The translations under genes and the position numbers were made by a program. From Clostridiaceae bacterium (GTDB lineage: Bacteria; Bacillota; Clostridia; Lachnospirales; Lachnospiraceae), in the NCBI GenBank assembly GCA_910575795.1, contig CAJTGE010000015.1, forward strand, positions 1 through 64,000: a DNA stretch of 64,000 nt, in the 5' to 3' direction. The notes beneath the pieces are model-generated. The model did not search any database. It was not told the DNA's origin and saw only the letters and a program-made list of their open reading frames with translations. The first letter of the stretch is position 1; every line of letters starts with the position of its first letter. Shown piece after piece: positions 36,081 through 43,910 of this stretch.

Positions 36081-36945
36081 GGCGCTCCCCCCTGCAATAG
36101 TACAAGAACACATCCTCCAGGTTGGGCTGGACAGGCTGTGCGGTCTTGATCGGGCGTCCATCCTCAACAATGCGGAGGGTAAACTGTCCGTCCTCCTGCT
36201 TCATGTTGCTGACACAGTACATATCGGTCAGCAGCGCGGCATCCTCGGCCCCGGCGGCTACATTCCACACCTTGCCCTCAATGTTCTGCTCCAGCGCGGC
36301 GGGTGTTCCCTGCATGAGAAGCGTCCCCTGTTTCAGCAGCAGGATTTCCCGCGCGATGCACTCAACATCGGAAACGATGTGGGTTGCCAGCAGGATTGTC
36401 CGGCCCTGGGCAAACCGGGAGATCAGGTTCCGAAACCGTATCCGTTCGCTGGGGTCAAGACCGGCGGTAGGCTCGTCCAGGATCAGAATTTTGGGGTCGG
36501 ACAGCATGGCCTGTACAATGCCGACGCGCTGGCGCATACCGCCGGAGAGCGCACCGATTTTCTTGTCCTGTGCGTCCGTCAGATTTACCGTGGCAAGCAG
36601 CTCCGAAACTCGGTCCTGCGCTTCATGGGCGGGAATGTCTTTCAGCGCACACATATAGAGCAGAAAATCCTTGACGGTAAAATCCCGATAGAAGATAGGA
36701 TACTGCGGCATATAGCCGATTTGGGACAGGAACGCTTTGCCCAGCGTCCTCACATCCCGGCGATCCACCCGGATCGTGCCGCTGTCCCCACGCAAAATGC
36801 CCACAAAGGTATTGATGAGCGTTGTTTTCCCAGCCCCGTTTTCACCCAGCAAGCCGTATACGCCCTCGCTCAATGTGGCGGTAAAGTTTTTCAGCGCATA
36901 CTTTTTCTTGTATTGTTTCGATACGCTTTCAAATGTAATCTCCAT
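36058..36945 (-). CDS. ABC transporter ATPase of the lipoprotein operon
   Basis: This 295-residue ATPase has Walker A G-E-N-G-A-G-K-T-T near residue 37, signature L-S-G-G-M-R-Q-R, Walker B I-L-I-L-D-E-P-T-A-G-L-D-P and a 70-residue C-terminal extension. The ATG at 36945 begins one base after the upstream stop. Its end overlaps the permease by 23 bases. The G-M-R-Q-R signature and size fit ABC-2 exporters of drug/peptide type. Confidence 0.88.
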   Translation of the reverse strand: MEITFESVSKQYKKKYALKNFTATLSEGVYGLLGENGAGKTTLINTFVGILRGDSGTIRVDRRDVRTLGKAFLSQIGYMPQYPIFYRDFTVKDFLLYMCALKDIPAHEAQDRVSELLATVNLTDAQDKKIGALSGGMRQRVGIVQAMLSDPKILILDEPTAGLDPSERIRFRNLISRFAQGRTILLATHIVSDVECIAREILLLKQGTLLMQGTPAALEQNIEGKVWNVAAGAEDAALLTDMYCVSNMKQEDGQFTLRIVEDGRPIKTAQPVQPNLEDVFLYYCRGERHDTSDTV

Positions 36946-36946
36946 G

Positions 36947-38083
36947 TTATTCACCAAAGGTAAATGTAGACACCAGCGTATCCACTTCACCGATGCTGCC
37001 TCCGAGAAGCACCACGGCGGTCCTGGCCCCGTCTAAAAGGTAAATCCTGGGGATGCGGTAGAAATATGTGGGGTCGGAGTTCTCAATCACTTCGGTGGCA
37101 ACCAATCCGCCGGAGGCCACGTCATAGACGCGAACGGTCAGATCGCTGCCCAGAACGGCGGTAGCGACATAGTTCCCCTGCTCCGAGCCGTACACGCCGT
37201 CTTTGCCCTCACCGCTGGCAGAGAAGGAAAGCGTATTGGCACTGCCTGCTGCCCGGTCCACCCAAAGCAGCGTTCCATCGGCCTGGGTAAAGGTCTGCGG
37301 GAAAAACAACCGGCTGACGCTGCTCTGTATTTCTTCTATTTCATAACCGGACGGTTTTGTGATCTTCAGACCGCTGCCATCCACGGCGATGCTCCCGTGG
37401 ATGGAAAAGCCTTCCTCGCCATCTGCCGCGGGAATTGAGTTACCGCTGCCACAGAATACGATTTGGCTGTTGTCCTGGGCAAAGGCAGCGCCGTTCAGCA
37501 TGGAAATACTGATGCTGGCTGTCCCGGCGTTTTGGGCGATGTTCAGGAGAGTAGTTAGGCTCCCGCTTTCCAGGTCATACAGATACAGCCCGCCCAAGGC
37601 GGCGAAGGCCAGCTTCTTTCCGTCCGTGGAGGCCGCTACGCCCCCGGTTTCGCTGACAACAAAATCTCCCTGCAAAAGCTCATTCACCGCGATCTCCTTG
37701 TTCAGAGAAAGTGAGCTGTCGTAGATGTACGCCATCATGCCGCTATCGCCCATGCCGGACAGGACGTAGCCCCCGTCAATGGCCTGCGCTTCAAAGTCGC
37801 GCAGGGGCGCTTCTGCGGCGGCCAGCACCGAGGAAGTCCCGGTGTCGTAGAGATACAGCTTGTCCGCCAGCACGAAAAGCGTTCCGTTCCCGGCATAGGC
37901 GCAGCTCTGGAGCTTGCCGCCAAACAGGGCAGGGTCGAAGGCGCAGGATGTACCAGCCTGAGAAATGGGCTGGCTCTGCTGTCCGTCAGAGGGCGGGACA
38001 GCGGCCACGGATGTCGTCTTACCGCAGGCAGACAACGCCAGGGTAAAAATCAGCGCCAGCGGCATGCAGAATGTCTTTTTCAT
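36947..38083 (-). CDS. Lipoprotein with propeller-like repeats
   Basis: This 378-residue protein has a signal peptide M-K-K-T-F-C-M-P-L-A-L-I-F-T-L-A with lipobox L-S-A-C at residues 17-20. After a Ser/Pro/Gln linker, repeats such as L-F-V-L-A-D-K-L-Y-L-Y-D-T-G and L-Y-L-Y-D-L-E-S-G-S-L-T suggest a beta-propeller. It faces the outside and may bind the ligand handled by the transporter. It lies between the other lipoprotein and the ATPase with almost no gap. Confidence 0.8.
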   Translation of the reverse strand: MKKTFCMPLALIFTLALSACGKTTSVAAVPPSDGQQSQPISQAGTSCAFDPALFGGKLQSCAYAGNGTLFVLADKLYLYDTGTSSVLAAAEAPLRDFEAQAIDGGYVLSGMGDSGMMAYIYDSSLSLNKEIAVNELLQGDFVVSETGGVAASTDGKKLAFAALGGLYLYDLESGSLTTLLNIAQNAGTASISISMLNGAAFAQDNSQIVFCGSGNSIPAADGEEGFSIHGSIAVDGSGLKITKPSGYEIEEIQSSVSRLFFPQTFTQADGTLLWVDRAAGSANTLSFSASGEGKDGVYGSEQGNYVATAVLGSDLTVRVYDVASGGLVATEVIENSDPTYFYRIPRIYLLDGARTAVVLLGGSIGEVDTLVSTFTFGE

Positions 38084-38085
38084 GT

Positions 38086-39120
38086 TCAGTTCTCCTTATA
38101 CAATAAAATAGAATTGGTCTTAAACAACGGGCCAGAGGCTCCGTCCTGGGGGACGGCCACACAGTAGAAGGTGTGAGACTGCCCCAGCTTGTCCGGGTCG
38201 ATCACGGCCTCAAGCTCCATGACGCCCCCCTTGCTCAATGTAATGGAGCGGCAGGTGCTTTCGTCAAGTTTCACCGGCCGGTGATCCAGGAAAAAAGCGA
38301 TGCTGTAACTTGTTCCGGCTGTGCCGCACATGGTAAATCGCAGGGTAACGGGAGCGGAGACACGCAGGTTGTCATAGGTGATGCCGCCGTCACAGGAGAA
38401 CGTATAATAGATTCCTCTGTCCAGCGTGTCCATGCTCACACCGTCCCAGCCGTATTTGGGAAGCTCGTTTTCCACATAATGCGCTGTGACCTTTTCCTCC
38501 CGCACATCGCTTTTTGAAAAGATTTCCCGGACAGGCGGAAGGTCTGAATGGGCGGCGGGCGCGTCCGCGTTAAACTGCAGTTCAACACAGGAATCCAGCG
38601 TCTTATGATACCAGCCATAGCTGGAGGTGGATTCCATATCCGGCTGGAAGTCCGGGTTCGTGATGCTCACCACGGTCAGGGTCAGCGTATCGCCGGTGCT
38701 GCCGGTCACAGGCTCAAAGAGGAAGGAAACGCTCTGATCCTCCTTTGCGGGGAAGCTATGGCAATACTCATACTCCGCTGTGGTATCGTTCACCTTGTAG
38801 GGCTGGGGCTGGCCGTCCAGGAACAGGAGAAATCCAACGGTATCCATCTTGCCAGTGAGGGAAAACCGATACTCCAGCCGAAACTCGCCGCCGTCATAGG
38901 AGAATGGCAGACGCTCCCCGCTCTCGGAGAAATCAGCCGAAGCAGCTTCGTGGGTGAGCATTGCCAGAAATCCGGAATCCTCCTCCGCCGCCTCAAACGG
39001 GTTTGCGGCAACAGCCTGTGACGGCGGGGGCGTACTGTCTGGAATGGCATAATTCCCGCAGGCGGCGAGGGATAAAAGTGCGCCGCACATCAGGGGAATG
39101 GCAATCGATCGTTTTCGCAT
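38086..39120 (-). CDS. Lipoprotein of the ABC/TCS operon
   Basis: This 344-residue protein has a signal peptide with lipobox L-A-A-C near residue 21, then P-P-P-S-Q. Two similar beta-rich parts follow: F-R-L-E-Y-R-F-S-L-T-G-K-M-D-T-V-G-F-L-L-F-L-D-G near 85-110 and V-T-L-R-F-T-M-C-G-T-A-G-T-S-Y-S-I-A-F-F-L-D near 255-280. AAAGGAGG precedes ATG 39120. No known family is recognised. It is the first gene after the two-component pair and has its own promoter region with the shared repeat box. Confidence 0.78.
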   Translation of the reverse strand: MRKRSIAIPLMCGALLSLAACGNYAIPDSTPPPSQAVAANPFEAAEEDSGFLAMLTHEAASADFSESGERLPFSYDGGEFRLEYRFSLTGKMDTVGFLLFLDGQPQPYKVNDTTAEYEYCHSFPAKEDQSVSFLFEPVTGSTGDTLTLTVVSITNPDFQPDMESTSSYGWYHKTLDSCVELQFNADAPAAHSDLPPVREIFSKSDVREEKVTAHYVENELPKYGWDGVSMDTLDRGIYYTFSCDGGITYDNLRVSAPVTLRFTMCGTAGTSYSIAFFLDHRPVKLDESTCRSITLSKGGVMELEAVIDPDKLGQSHTFYCVAVPQDGASGPLFKTNSILLYKEN

Positions 39121-39163
39121 ACATGACCTCCTTTGCTTTGATGGGGCGAGTATAACGGGCAAA

Positions 39164-39180
39164 GGTCAAAATTCGGTCAA
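39164..39180 (-). promoter_or_regulatory. Response-regulator box before the lipoprotein operon
   Basis: On the minus strand TTGACCGAATTTTGACC places TTGACC twice, 11 bp apart. A -10-like TATACT follows nine bases after the second repeat, so a normal -35 spacing is absent and activator binding is likely. The same box stands before the regulator gene at 41223. Confidence 0.7.
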
Positions 39181-39190
39181 GAAAAGCGAA

Positions 39191-39217
39191 ATGCCGCCCA
39201 AGTTTTTTGGGCGGCAT
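39191..39217 (-). terminator. Hairpin between kinase and lipoprotein genes
   Basis: ATGCCGCCCAA pairs with TTGGGCGGCAT around an A/T loop. It lies after the kinase stop (39237) and just before the second promoter, so it may attenuate read-through. The following sequence TTCGCTTTTC is only moderately T-rich. Confidence 0.6.
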
Positions 39218-39236
39218 CCGGGAGGGATTATTTTTA

Positions 39237-40523
39237 TCATGCGGATCGCTTGACCGCGATAGAGGCTTTCACACAGGCCCCGTGGGGCAGTCGGTTTAAC
39301 AGATCTATGGTCCCTCCATGCTTCTGGCAAAGCACCCGGCTCACCGCAAGTCCCAGCCCCAAGTGCTGGCCGGAGGTATCCTCGGAGTAAAACAGGACGG
39401 TTTTCTTTTGCAGCAGATTGTCCGAAAAGCCCGGCCCGTCATCGGTCACTGTGGCCGACAGGATTCCATGCTCCAGACAAAAAGTAAGTCCAATTTCTCG
39501 CTCCGCGAAACGGAGGGCATTGGAAATCAGATTTTCCAGAACGCGGTACAACAGCTCCCCGTCAAAGACGCCCCTCCCCTTCGGCACATGGAACTCGTAG
39601 GAAAAACGCACCCCGGTATTCTGAAACAGGATAGATAGAGAATCCGCCATGTGCTGTAAAAAATCAGGAAGCTCCGCCTCTCTGCGGTGAACTTCTGTTT
39701 CTTCGATAGCGCCCAGGTCGCGCATGGTATCGGTATAGCGGCCCATGCGCTCTGCGGTAATGCCGAGATTGGAGAGCGCTTTTTCCAGTTTTTCCTCCGT
39801 CAAGGTTCCGCCCCGGCTGTTCTCCTGCAAATATTCCACATAGCCGGTCATAATGGCGATGGGGTTACGCAGATCGTGGGCCACGGATGCCTGCAATGCG
39901 CGGCGTTCCTCCAGCATATTCCACATCTGACGGTTATTCTCATATAGGGTCTGCCGCATTTTCTCAAAGGCGGTACAGAGCTGGCCCAATTCATCCTGCC
40001 CATCAGAGATGATCTGGAAGTTCAAATCCCGGTTTTGAATATGGGCGGTGGCGTCCATCAGGACAGTGATCGGCGGCTCCAGTACCTTGTGATAAAACCA
40101 CCATGCGCACAAAGTAATTCCAATGACAGCAAACAGAAACGGCAGCAGCACCATACAAATTTGTGAAGCGCGGTAGGCCGTTCTCACTTTAGGGGAAAAC
40201 ATGGAGTAGCTGGATTCAATGCGCTCTATCATGTAGCTCGTCTGTCCCTGACTCTCGTTGTGTTCCTGACCGTCCGCTACCAGTTGGCCGAATGGCTCTG
40301 GCGGGCCATCAAGGACATACCTCACCTTTGCCTCTGTGACAGTTCCATCCGGGGCGGTTGTCTGCTGCGTCAGCCAGACCTCATTGGAATCGGGGAGAAT
40401 ATGTTTTTGGAAACGATAACAGCCGAAAATCGCAAGGCCGCTACACAGGAACACAATCAGCATTGTCATCGCCACAGCTTCCATGAAGGAGCGTTTCAGT
40501 GATTGCCTTTTTACTTTTTCCAT
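39237..40523 (-). CDS. Sensor histidine kinase
   Basis: This 428-residue protein has a membrane segment near 15-35, an extracytoplasmic part to about 118, and a second membrane segment near 125-145. HAMP follows (V-L-E-P-P-I-T-V-L-M-D), then H-box S-V-A-H-D-L-R-N-P-I with His near 216 and N/G boxes (L-I-S-N-A-L-R-F-A, D-D-G-P-G-F, G-L-G-L-A-V). ATG 40523 overlaps the regulator by 13 bases. It likely reads a cell-envelope signal for the transporter operon. Confidence 0.9.
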   Translation of the reverse strand: MEKVKRQSLKRSFMEAVAMTMLIVFLCSGLAIFGCYRFQKHILPDSNEVWLTQQTTAPDGTVTEAKVRYVLDGPPEPFGQLVADGQEHNESQGQTSYMIERIESSYSMFSPKVRTAYRASQICMVLLPFLFAVIGITLCAWWFYHKVLEPPITVLMDATAHIQNRDLNFQIISDGQDELGQLCTAFEKMRQTLYENNRQMWNMLEERRALQASVAHDLRNPIAIMTGYVEYLQENSRGGTLTEEKLEKALSNLGITAERMGRYTDTMRDLGAIEETEVHRREAELPDFLQHMADSLSILFQNTGVRFSYEFHVPKGRGVFDGELLYRVLENLISNALRFAEREIGLTFCLEHGILSATVTDDGPGFSDNLLQKKTVLFYSEDTSGQHLGLGLAVSRVLCQKHGGTIDLLNRLPHGACVKASIAVKRSA

Positions 40524-41185
40524 CGGTAGCCCATCCCCCAAACTGTTTCGATGTATTCACTTCCGCTGGCCTTCATGAGTTTCGCGCGGATTTTGCGGAT
40601 ATGCTCTTTAATCACGTTGCTGCCGCCCTCCGCGTCATAGCCCCATACCGCCTCATAGATACGTTCTTTGTCAAAGACCTGACTGGGGTTAGAGGACAGA
40701 AATTCGATGATGTCAAATTCTCTCTTGGAAAATGAAAGCTCCTGCTCATTCCAAAATACTTTTCTATCAGAGAAGTTGATAATCAGCCCCAGGGAGGTCA
40801 CGACCTCTGGCGGGCGGTTATTCCGCTCGTCCCGGCGCAGATGAGCCTCAATGCGGGCAATCAATTCCTGCAAGCTGAAAGGCTTGGTGATATAGTCGTC
40901 CCCTCCGGCCCGCAGGCCGTTGACCTTATCCTGCTCTGTGATCCGCGCCGTCAGGAACAGGATGGGGCAGACGATATGATTCCGAATGACTTTGCACAGT
41001 TCCAGCCCATCCATCCCCGGCATATTGATGTCCAGAAGGATAAGGTTTGGCTTTGTATTCAGCTTTGCCAGGGCTTCATCGCTGCTGTTGGCTACGGAAA
41101 TCGTATAGCCGTGATCCTGCAAATGGGTGGAAAGCAATTCGGTCAGGATAGGTTCATCATCCACGATCAAAATTCTGTATGCCAT
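40511..41185 (-). CDS. OmpR/PhoB-type response regulator
   Basis: This 224-residue protein has receiver acids D9-D10, phospho-acceptor D52 (L-I-L-L-D-I-N-M-P) and K near 102 (I-T-K-P-F). The winged helix has F-S-K-R-E-F-D-I-I-E and G-M-G-Y-R-W. GGAGG precedes ATG 41185. A direct-repeat box 38-54 bases upstream matches the one before the lipoprotein gene, which supports autoregulation and control of the whole operon. Confidence 0.91.
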   Translation of the reverse strand: MAYRILIVDDEPILTELLSTHLQDHGYTISVANSSDEALAKLNTKPNLILLDINMPGMDGLELCKVIRNHIVCPILFLTARITEQDKVNGLRAGGDDYITKPFSLQELIARIEAHLRRDERNNRPPEVVTSLGLIINFSDRKVFWNEQELSFSKREFDIIEFLSSNPSQVFDKERIYEAVWGYDAEGGSNVIKEHIRKIRAKLMKASGSEYIETVWGMGYRWKK

Positions 41186-41222
41186 GCGAACACCTCCAGT
41201 CTTTTTCATCATATAGGGAAAA

Positions 41223-41239
41223 AGTCAAAATTTGGTCAA
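41223..41239 (-). promoter_or_regulatory. Response-regulator box before the regulator gene
   Basis: On the minus strand TTGACCAAATTTTGACT differs from the box at 39164 by two bases. A TATATG -10-like sequence follows at the same distance. Two matching boxes before two transcription units of one operon define a small regulon. Confidence 0.72.
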
Positions 41240-41416
41240 GTTTTATAGAGCTTCTTATTTTAAAGCAAAATGATTGTCATACACACAACATCAAATACGA
41301 AGCATTTTAACAAGACATATTATACTTCCTTTACTCGCATGACACAAGGATACAGATACCGTTCCTTTATCTTGGACATTTCTTGGATTATCGCCGGTAT
41401 AGGAGCAGGGCATACA

Positions 41417-41600
41417 CTGATAGAGCGCAACATGAGAAAAGAGGATTTAAGGCTTGCCGCTGGCCTGACCACGAATATGGTTGCCAACATGGGCAAAGAA
41501 GGGAAACATATCAGCATGGACACACTTGCCCGTATTTGTGAAACGCTGGATTGCGGCATTATGGACGTACCTTGCCGACCTGGACGACAGCGAAAGGATG
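41417..41600 (+). pseudogene. XRE-family regulator remnant
   Basis: L-I-E-R-N-M-R-K-E-D-L-R-L-A-A-G-L-T-T-N-M-V-A-N-M-G-K-E-G and T-L-A-R-I-C-E-T-L-D-C match the short Cro/C1-type domain found in clostridial mobile elements. The N-terminus is replaced, and the frame shifts after D-C-G-I-M-D. A further frame (A-D-L-D-D-S-E-R-M-G-I-V-D-M-N) to about 41700 is not recognised. Confidence 0.65.
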
Positions 41601-41758
41601 GGGATTGTTGACATGAACGCAGACGAGCGAAACAGCCTTCTTACTGTCAGGACAGAGGACGGGAATGTATTTGAAACCGTATGCCGGAAGGCAGCGGGGA
41701 AGGAGGGCGGCTTACTATTACGAAGGATGAGCCAACAACAGAGCATGAAAAATAAATA

Positions 41759-41786
41759 TAGACAAAGGCCGCTTTTGCAGTATAAT
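41759..41786 (+). promoter_or_regulatory. Promoter of the GNAT gene
   Basis: TAGACA (41759-41764), 16-bp spacer, TATAAT (41781-41786). The GNAT start is 44 bases downstream. Confidence 0.6.
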
Positions 41787-41829
41787 AGAAACGGCAACAA
41801 GTCGGCCAGTGCTGGAGGAACATTTTAAA

Positions 41830-42339
41830 ATGATTGAAACGGAGAGCCTGATTCTTGATAAGGCAGAGTTTTCAGATTGGAAGGAAATGTATTGTAATGT
41901 CTGGTCACGGCCGGAAAGTGCAAAATATATGGAATGGAATATTACTACAAGCGAAGAGAACGCCAAAATAAGAATCATGAAAACCATTGCATTTCAGAAA
42001 GAGCATGATACCTATCTGGTTTATGAAAAATCAAGCGGTAAGGCGATTGGGTTTGCTGGTGTCGAAAAAATTGAACCTTACATCTATCAGGAAGCAGGGA
42101 TATGTCTGGGGCCGGATTATGTGGGAAAAGGGTTTGGCAAGCAGATTCTTCAAGGCTTGATACTATACTGCAAAGAAGAATTTAGTGCAGAAGAGTTTAT
42201 TTATTCAACAAGAGAAGAAAACAGGGCTTCCAATCGGTTAGCAAAGTCATTAGGTTTTACAGTGATTTCTTCAGTACCTAAAACAGACAGCAAAGATGGA
42301 CACAGTTATAATCTTTTGCAATATAGATTAAAACTTTAA
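41830..42339 (+). CDS. GNAT family acetyltransferase (RimJ/RimL type)
   Basis: This 169-residue protein starts M-I-E-T-E-S-L-I-L-D after GGAGGAAC. It has A-I-G-F-A-G-V-E-K-I, the loop G-P-D-Y-V-G-K-G-F-G-K-Q-I-L, and E-E-N-R-A-S-N-R-L-A-K-S-L-G-F. It is not part of the array at 9-11 kb and has its own promoter. The substrate is unknown. Confidence 0.88.
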   Translation: MIETESLILDKAEFSDWKEMYCNVWSRPESAKYMEWNITTSEENAKIRIMKTIAFQKEHDTYLVYEKSSGKAIGFAGVEKIEPYIYQEAGICLGPDYVGKGFGKQILQGLILYCKEEFSAEEFIYSTREENRASNRLAKSLGFTVISSVPKTDSKDGHSYNLLQYRLKL

Positions 42340-42371
42340 CTGCCCATTTAACAGAGCTGAACAGGCAAGGA

Positions 42372-42575
42372 ATGAAAAGTGGAAGGAGGGGCAAAAAGCC
42401 ATACATTACAGTTGAAAGCGGTACGGAAATGGTGGTTGACCGTTGTGATTTGCCTGACGGTTTTCATGTTGACGATTATGTATTCTTTCAAGGTAGACCA
42501 ACAAAAGTATTAAATGACCATGATGTAATTGATATTGGCGGCAGGGAAATTGAAGTGATGCATTCCGCCGGTTAA
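42372..42575 (+). pseudogene. Metallo-beta-lactamase-fold hydrolase fragment (possible)
   Basis: The 67-residue frame contains V-L-N-D-H-D-V-I-D-I-G-G-R-E-I-E-V-M-H-S-A-G, resembling the strand before the H-T-P-G-H metal site of MBL-fold enzymes. The His of that site and everything after are lost at the stop. It may be a remnant or a coincidental small ORF. Confidence 0.4.
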
Positions 42576-42694
42576 AGGCAGACGGGAAGCTCCATCATGG
42601 CAGCGGCACATATCATTATGGCGATTGGGGCGTATGGCTGTAAACGAGATCTATGGAAAAAAAGACAAAGAAAAGTGAATATGGAACCTCTCAA

Positions 42695-42731
42695 AATGCC
42701 GTTGCATGGAAAAATCCCAGGCAACGGCATT
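42695..42731. repeat. Perfect 11-bp hairpin
   Basis: AATGCCGTTGC at 42695-42705 pairs exactly with GCAACGGCATT at 42721-42731. There is no T-run. It may end transcription of the preceding GNAT unit. The rest of 42576-42860 shows nothing I can support. Confidence 0.5.
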
Positions 42732-42863
42732 CCTTATCTCCGTTTCATCCGGCTCCCCGGCGATGCTTCCCCCTTACGCCCAAATCTTAAGGCCCTTATT
42801 TGGTTGCTTTGCAATCAGGCGCCGCTTCTTTTTTGACAGGTGGGAATCTTTCAATATAAACGC

Positions 42864-42893
42864 TTGACTACTATCTGTCATAAGAGATATACT
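42864..42893 (+). promoter_or_regulatory. Promoter of the polyamine-related cluster
   Basis: TTGACT (42864-42869), 18-bp spacer, TATACT (42888-42893). Transcription from about 42900 would leave a 30-base leader before the small basic ORF. Confidence 0.65.
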
Positions 42894-42930
42894 TAAAACA
42901 AGATTCAGAGTGCGCAGGCAAAGGATACAC

Positions 42931-43026
42931 ATGCATTTACAAAAATATATGGATGACAAAACGAAGGGAAAGACAAAACGGCGAACGGCAAAGCGGTTCG
43001 GATTGCTGTCAAAGGTCAGAGCGTGA
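42931..43026 (+). CDS. 31-residue basic leader ORF
   Basis: ATG at 42931 follows AAGGA by five bases. The peptide begins M-H-L-Q-K-Y-M-D-D-K-T-K-G-K and has 11 Lys/Arg among 31 residues. Its TGA (43024-43026) overlaps the likely GTG start of the zinc-ribbon gene in a GTGA arrangement, and an alternative ATG follows two bases after the stop. This looks like translational coupling. A Lys/Arg-rich leader before polyamine genes could sense amino acid or polyamine levels, but that is inference. It could also be a small basic protein in its own right, or chance. Confidence 0.45.
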   Translation: MHLQKYMDDKTKGKTKRRTAKRFGLLSKVRA

Positions 43027-43361
43027 CAATGGAAGAAAAAAGGATAGAAGGATTGTGGGACTGCGCATATTGCGGCAGGAAAGCGATAAAAGCAAGATTC
43101 GGCGCCTGTACATCGTGCGGAAAGCCCCGGGGAATTGAGAATGTTTTTTATCTGCCTGAAGATTTAGAAACGGCAGCTTTAACCCAGGAGGAAAAGGCGG
43201 GAACAACCAATGCGCCGGACTGGCTATGCGCATATTGTGGTTCCTATAATCGTTCAGACGTTTCCTGCTGTGTCAATTGCGGCGGAGACAGAGCGGAGTC
43301 GAAGGCCGATTACGGGATTCTTCACAGGCTGACCGGAAAATTATTTGGAAGAAAGGACTGA
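43023..43361 (+). CDS. Double zinc-ribbon (RanBP2-like) protein
   Basis: This 112-residue protein has two similar C4 sites: W-D-C-A-Y-C-G with C14, C17, C29, C32, and W-L-C-A-Y-C-G with C69, C72, C83, C86. The pattern W-x-C-x-x-C, ten or more residues, C-x-x-C-G is that of RanBP2-type or DZR zinc ribbons. The C-terminus is basic (L-T-G-K-L-F-G-R-K-D). GTG at 43023 has AAAGG seven bases upstream; ATG at 43029 is the alternative. It precedes speD by 38 bases in the same unit. It may bind protein, RNA or membrane-associated partners; the role is unknown. Confidence 0.75.
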   Translation: MTMEEKRIEGLWDCAYCGRKAIKARFGACTSCGKPRGIENVFYLPEDLETAALTQEEKAGTTNAPDWLCAYCGSYNRSDVSCCVNCGGDRAESKADYGILHRLTGKLFGRKD

Positions 43362-43399
43362 TTGGAAGTCCGTGAAAGAAAATGGTTGGGTAAGAGAAA

Positions 43400-43735
43400 A
43401 TGGCAATACAGATTATTGCAGATTTATATGATTGTTCTATGCTTATTGACGATACCAAAGCAGTGACGGAGGCGGCGCATAAAGCCATTGAATACGTGGG
43501 CGCAAAGATTGTGGAGGAATGCATTCACAAATTTGAACCAATTGGCATTACATATTTTGCTGTTATTTCCACTTCCCACTTTTCCATACATACCTGGCCG
43601 GAATATCAATATGCGGCGGTCGATATTTTTTCATGCATGGATGATGTGGCGGATGGGATCGCGCAGATGCTTAAGGATTTATTTGGTTCGGGACGTGTTC
43701 GGATTCAGGCCATACAGCGTGATATCAGGGGTTAG
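43400..43735 (+). CDS. speD: SpeD-like pyruvoyl-dependent decarboxylase (AdoMetDC proenzyme family)
   Basis: This 111-residue protein matches the short bacterial class. The self-cleavage segment reads S-T-S-H-F-S-I-H-T-W-P-E (residues 57-68), with S59 as the expected pyruvoyl precursor, H64 as the processing residue and C77 (I-F-S-C) as the proton donor. Canonical bacterial proenzymes usually have Glu before this Ser; here it is Thr58. So processing should be checked. It would supply decarboxylated AdoMet to the aminopropyltransferase at 45659. A relative acting on another amino acid is possible, since SpeD homologues have been recruited as ornithine or arginine decarboxylases. The stop codon is formed at the junction with the palindrome that follows. 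Confidence 0.85.
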   Translation: MAIQIIADLYDCSMLIDDTKAVTEAAHKAIEYVGAKIVEECIHKFEPIGITYFAVISTSHFSIHTWPEYQYAAVDIFSCMDDVADGIAQMLKDLFGSGRVRIQAIQRDIRG

Positions 43736-43891
43736 GAACTGTCACGAAATAACTTGTGCAATTTGCTTGTCTTTTTCTCCGAGGGCGCCAATTAAAAATC
43801 AGTTACATAGCCCACTGTGCGCCTGATTTTTGATTGGCGCCCTCGAAGAACAATCCTGCGCGCTTTGCACAAGTTATTTTGTGACAGTTCC
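43735..43891. repeat. 157-bp near-perfect palindrome between speD and the DUF4178 gene
   Basis: GGAACTGTCAC ... GTGACAGTTCC at the ends, then AACTTGTGCAA / TTGCACAAGTT and GAGGGCGCCAAT / ATTGGCGCCCTC inside, make almost one continuous hairpin. TTA flanks both sides, which may be a target duplication. The next gene's AGGAGG begins about seven bases after the element. No similarity to the other palindromes is obvious. Confidence 0.8.
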
Positions 43892-43910
43892 TTAAAGAAG
43901 GAGGCGGAAT

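Noticed and set aside
35986..36963. 325-residue plus-strand open frame
   Set aside because: It is antisense to a clear ABC ATPase and has no motif or ribosome site; GC-rich coding DNA often leaves such shadows.
42953..43138. 61-residue Arg-rich frame
   Set aside because: It overlaps both the leader ORF and the zinc-ribbon gene in another frame and lacks a ribosome site.
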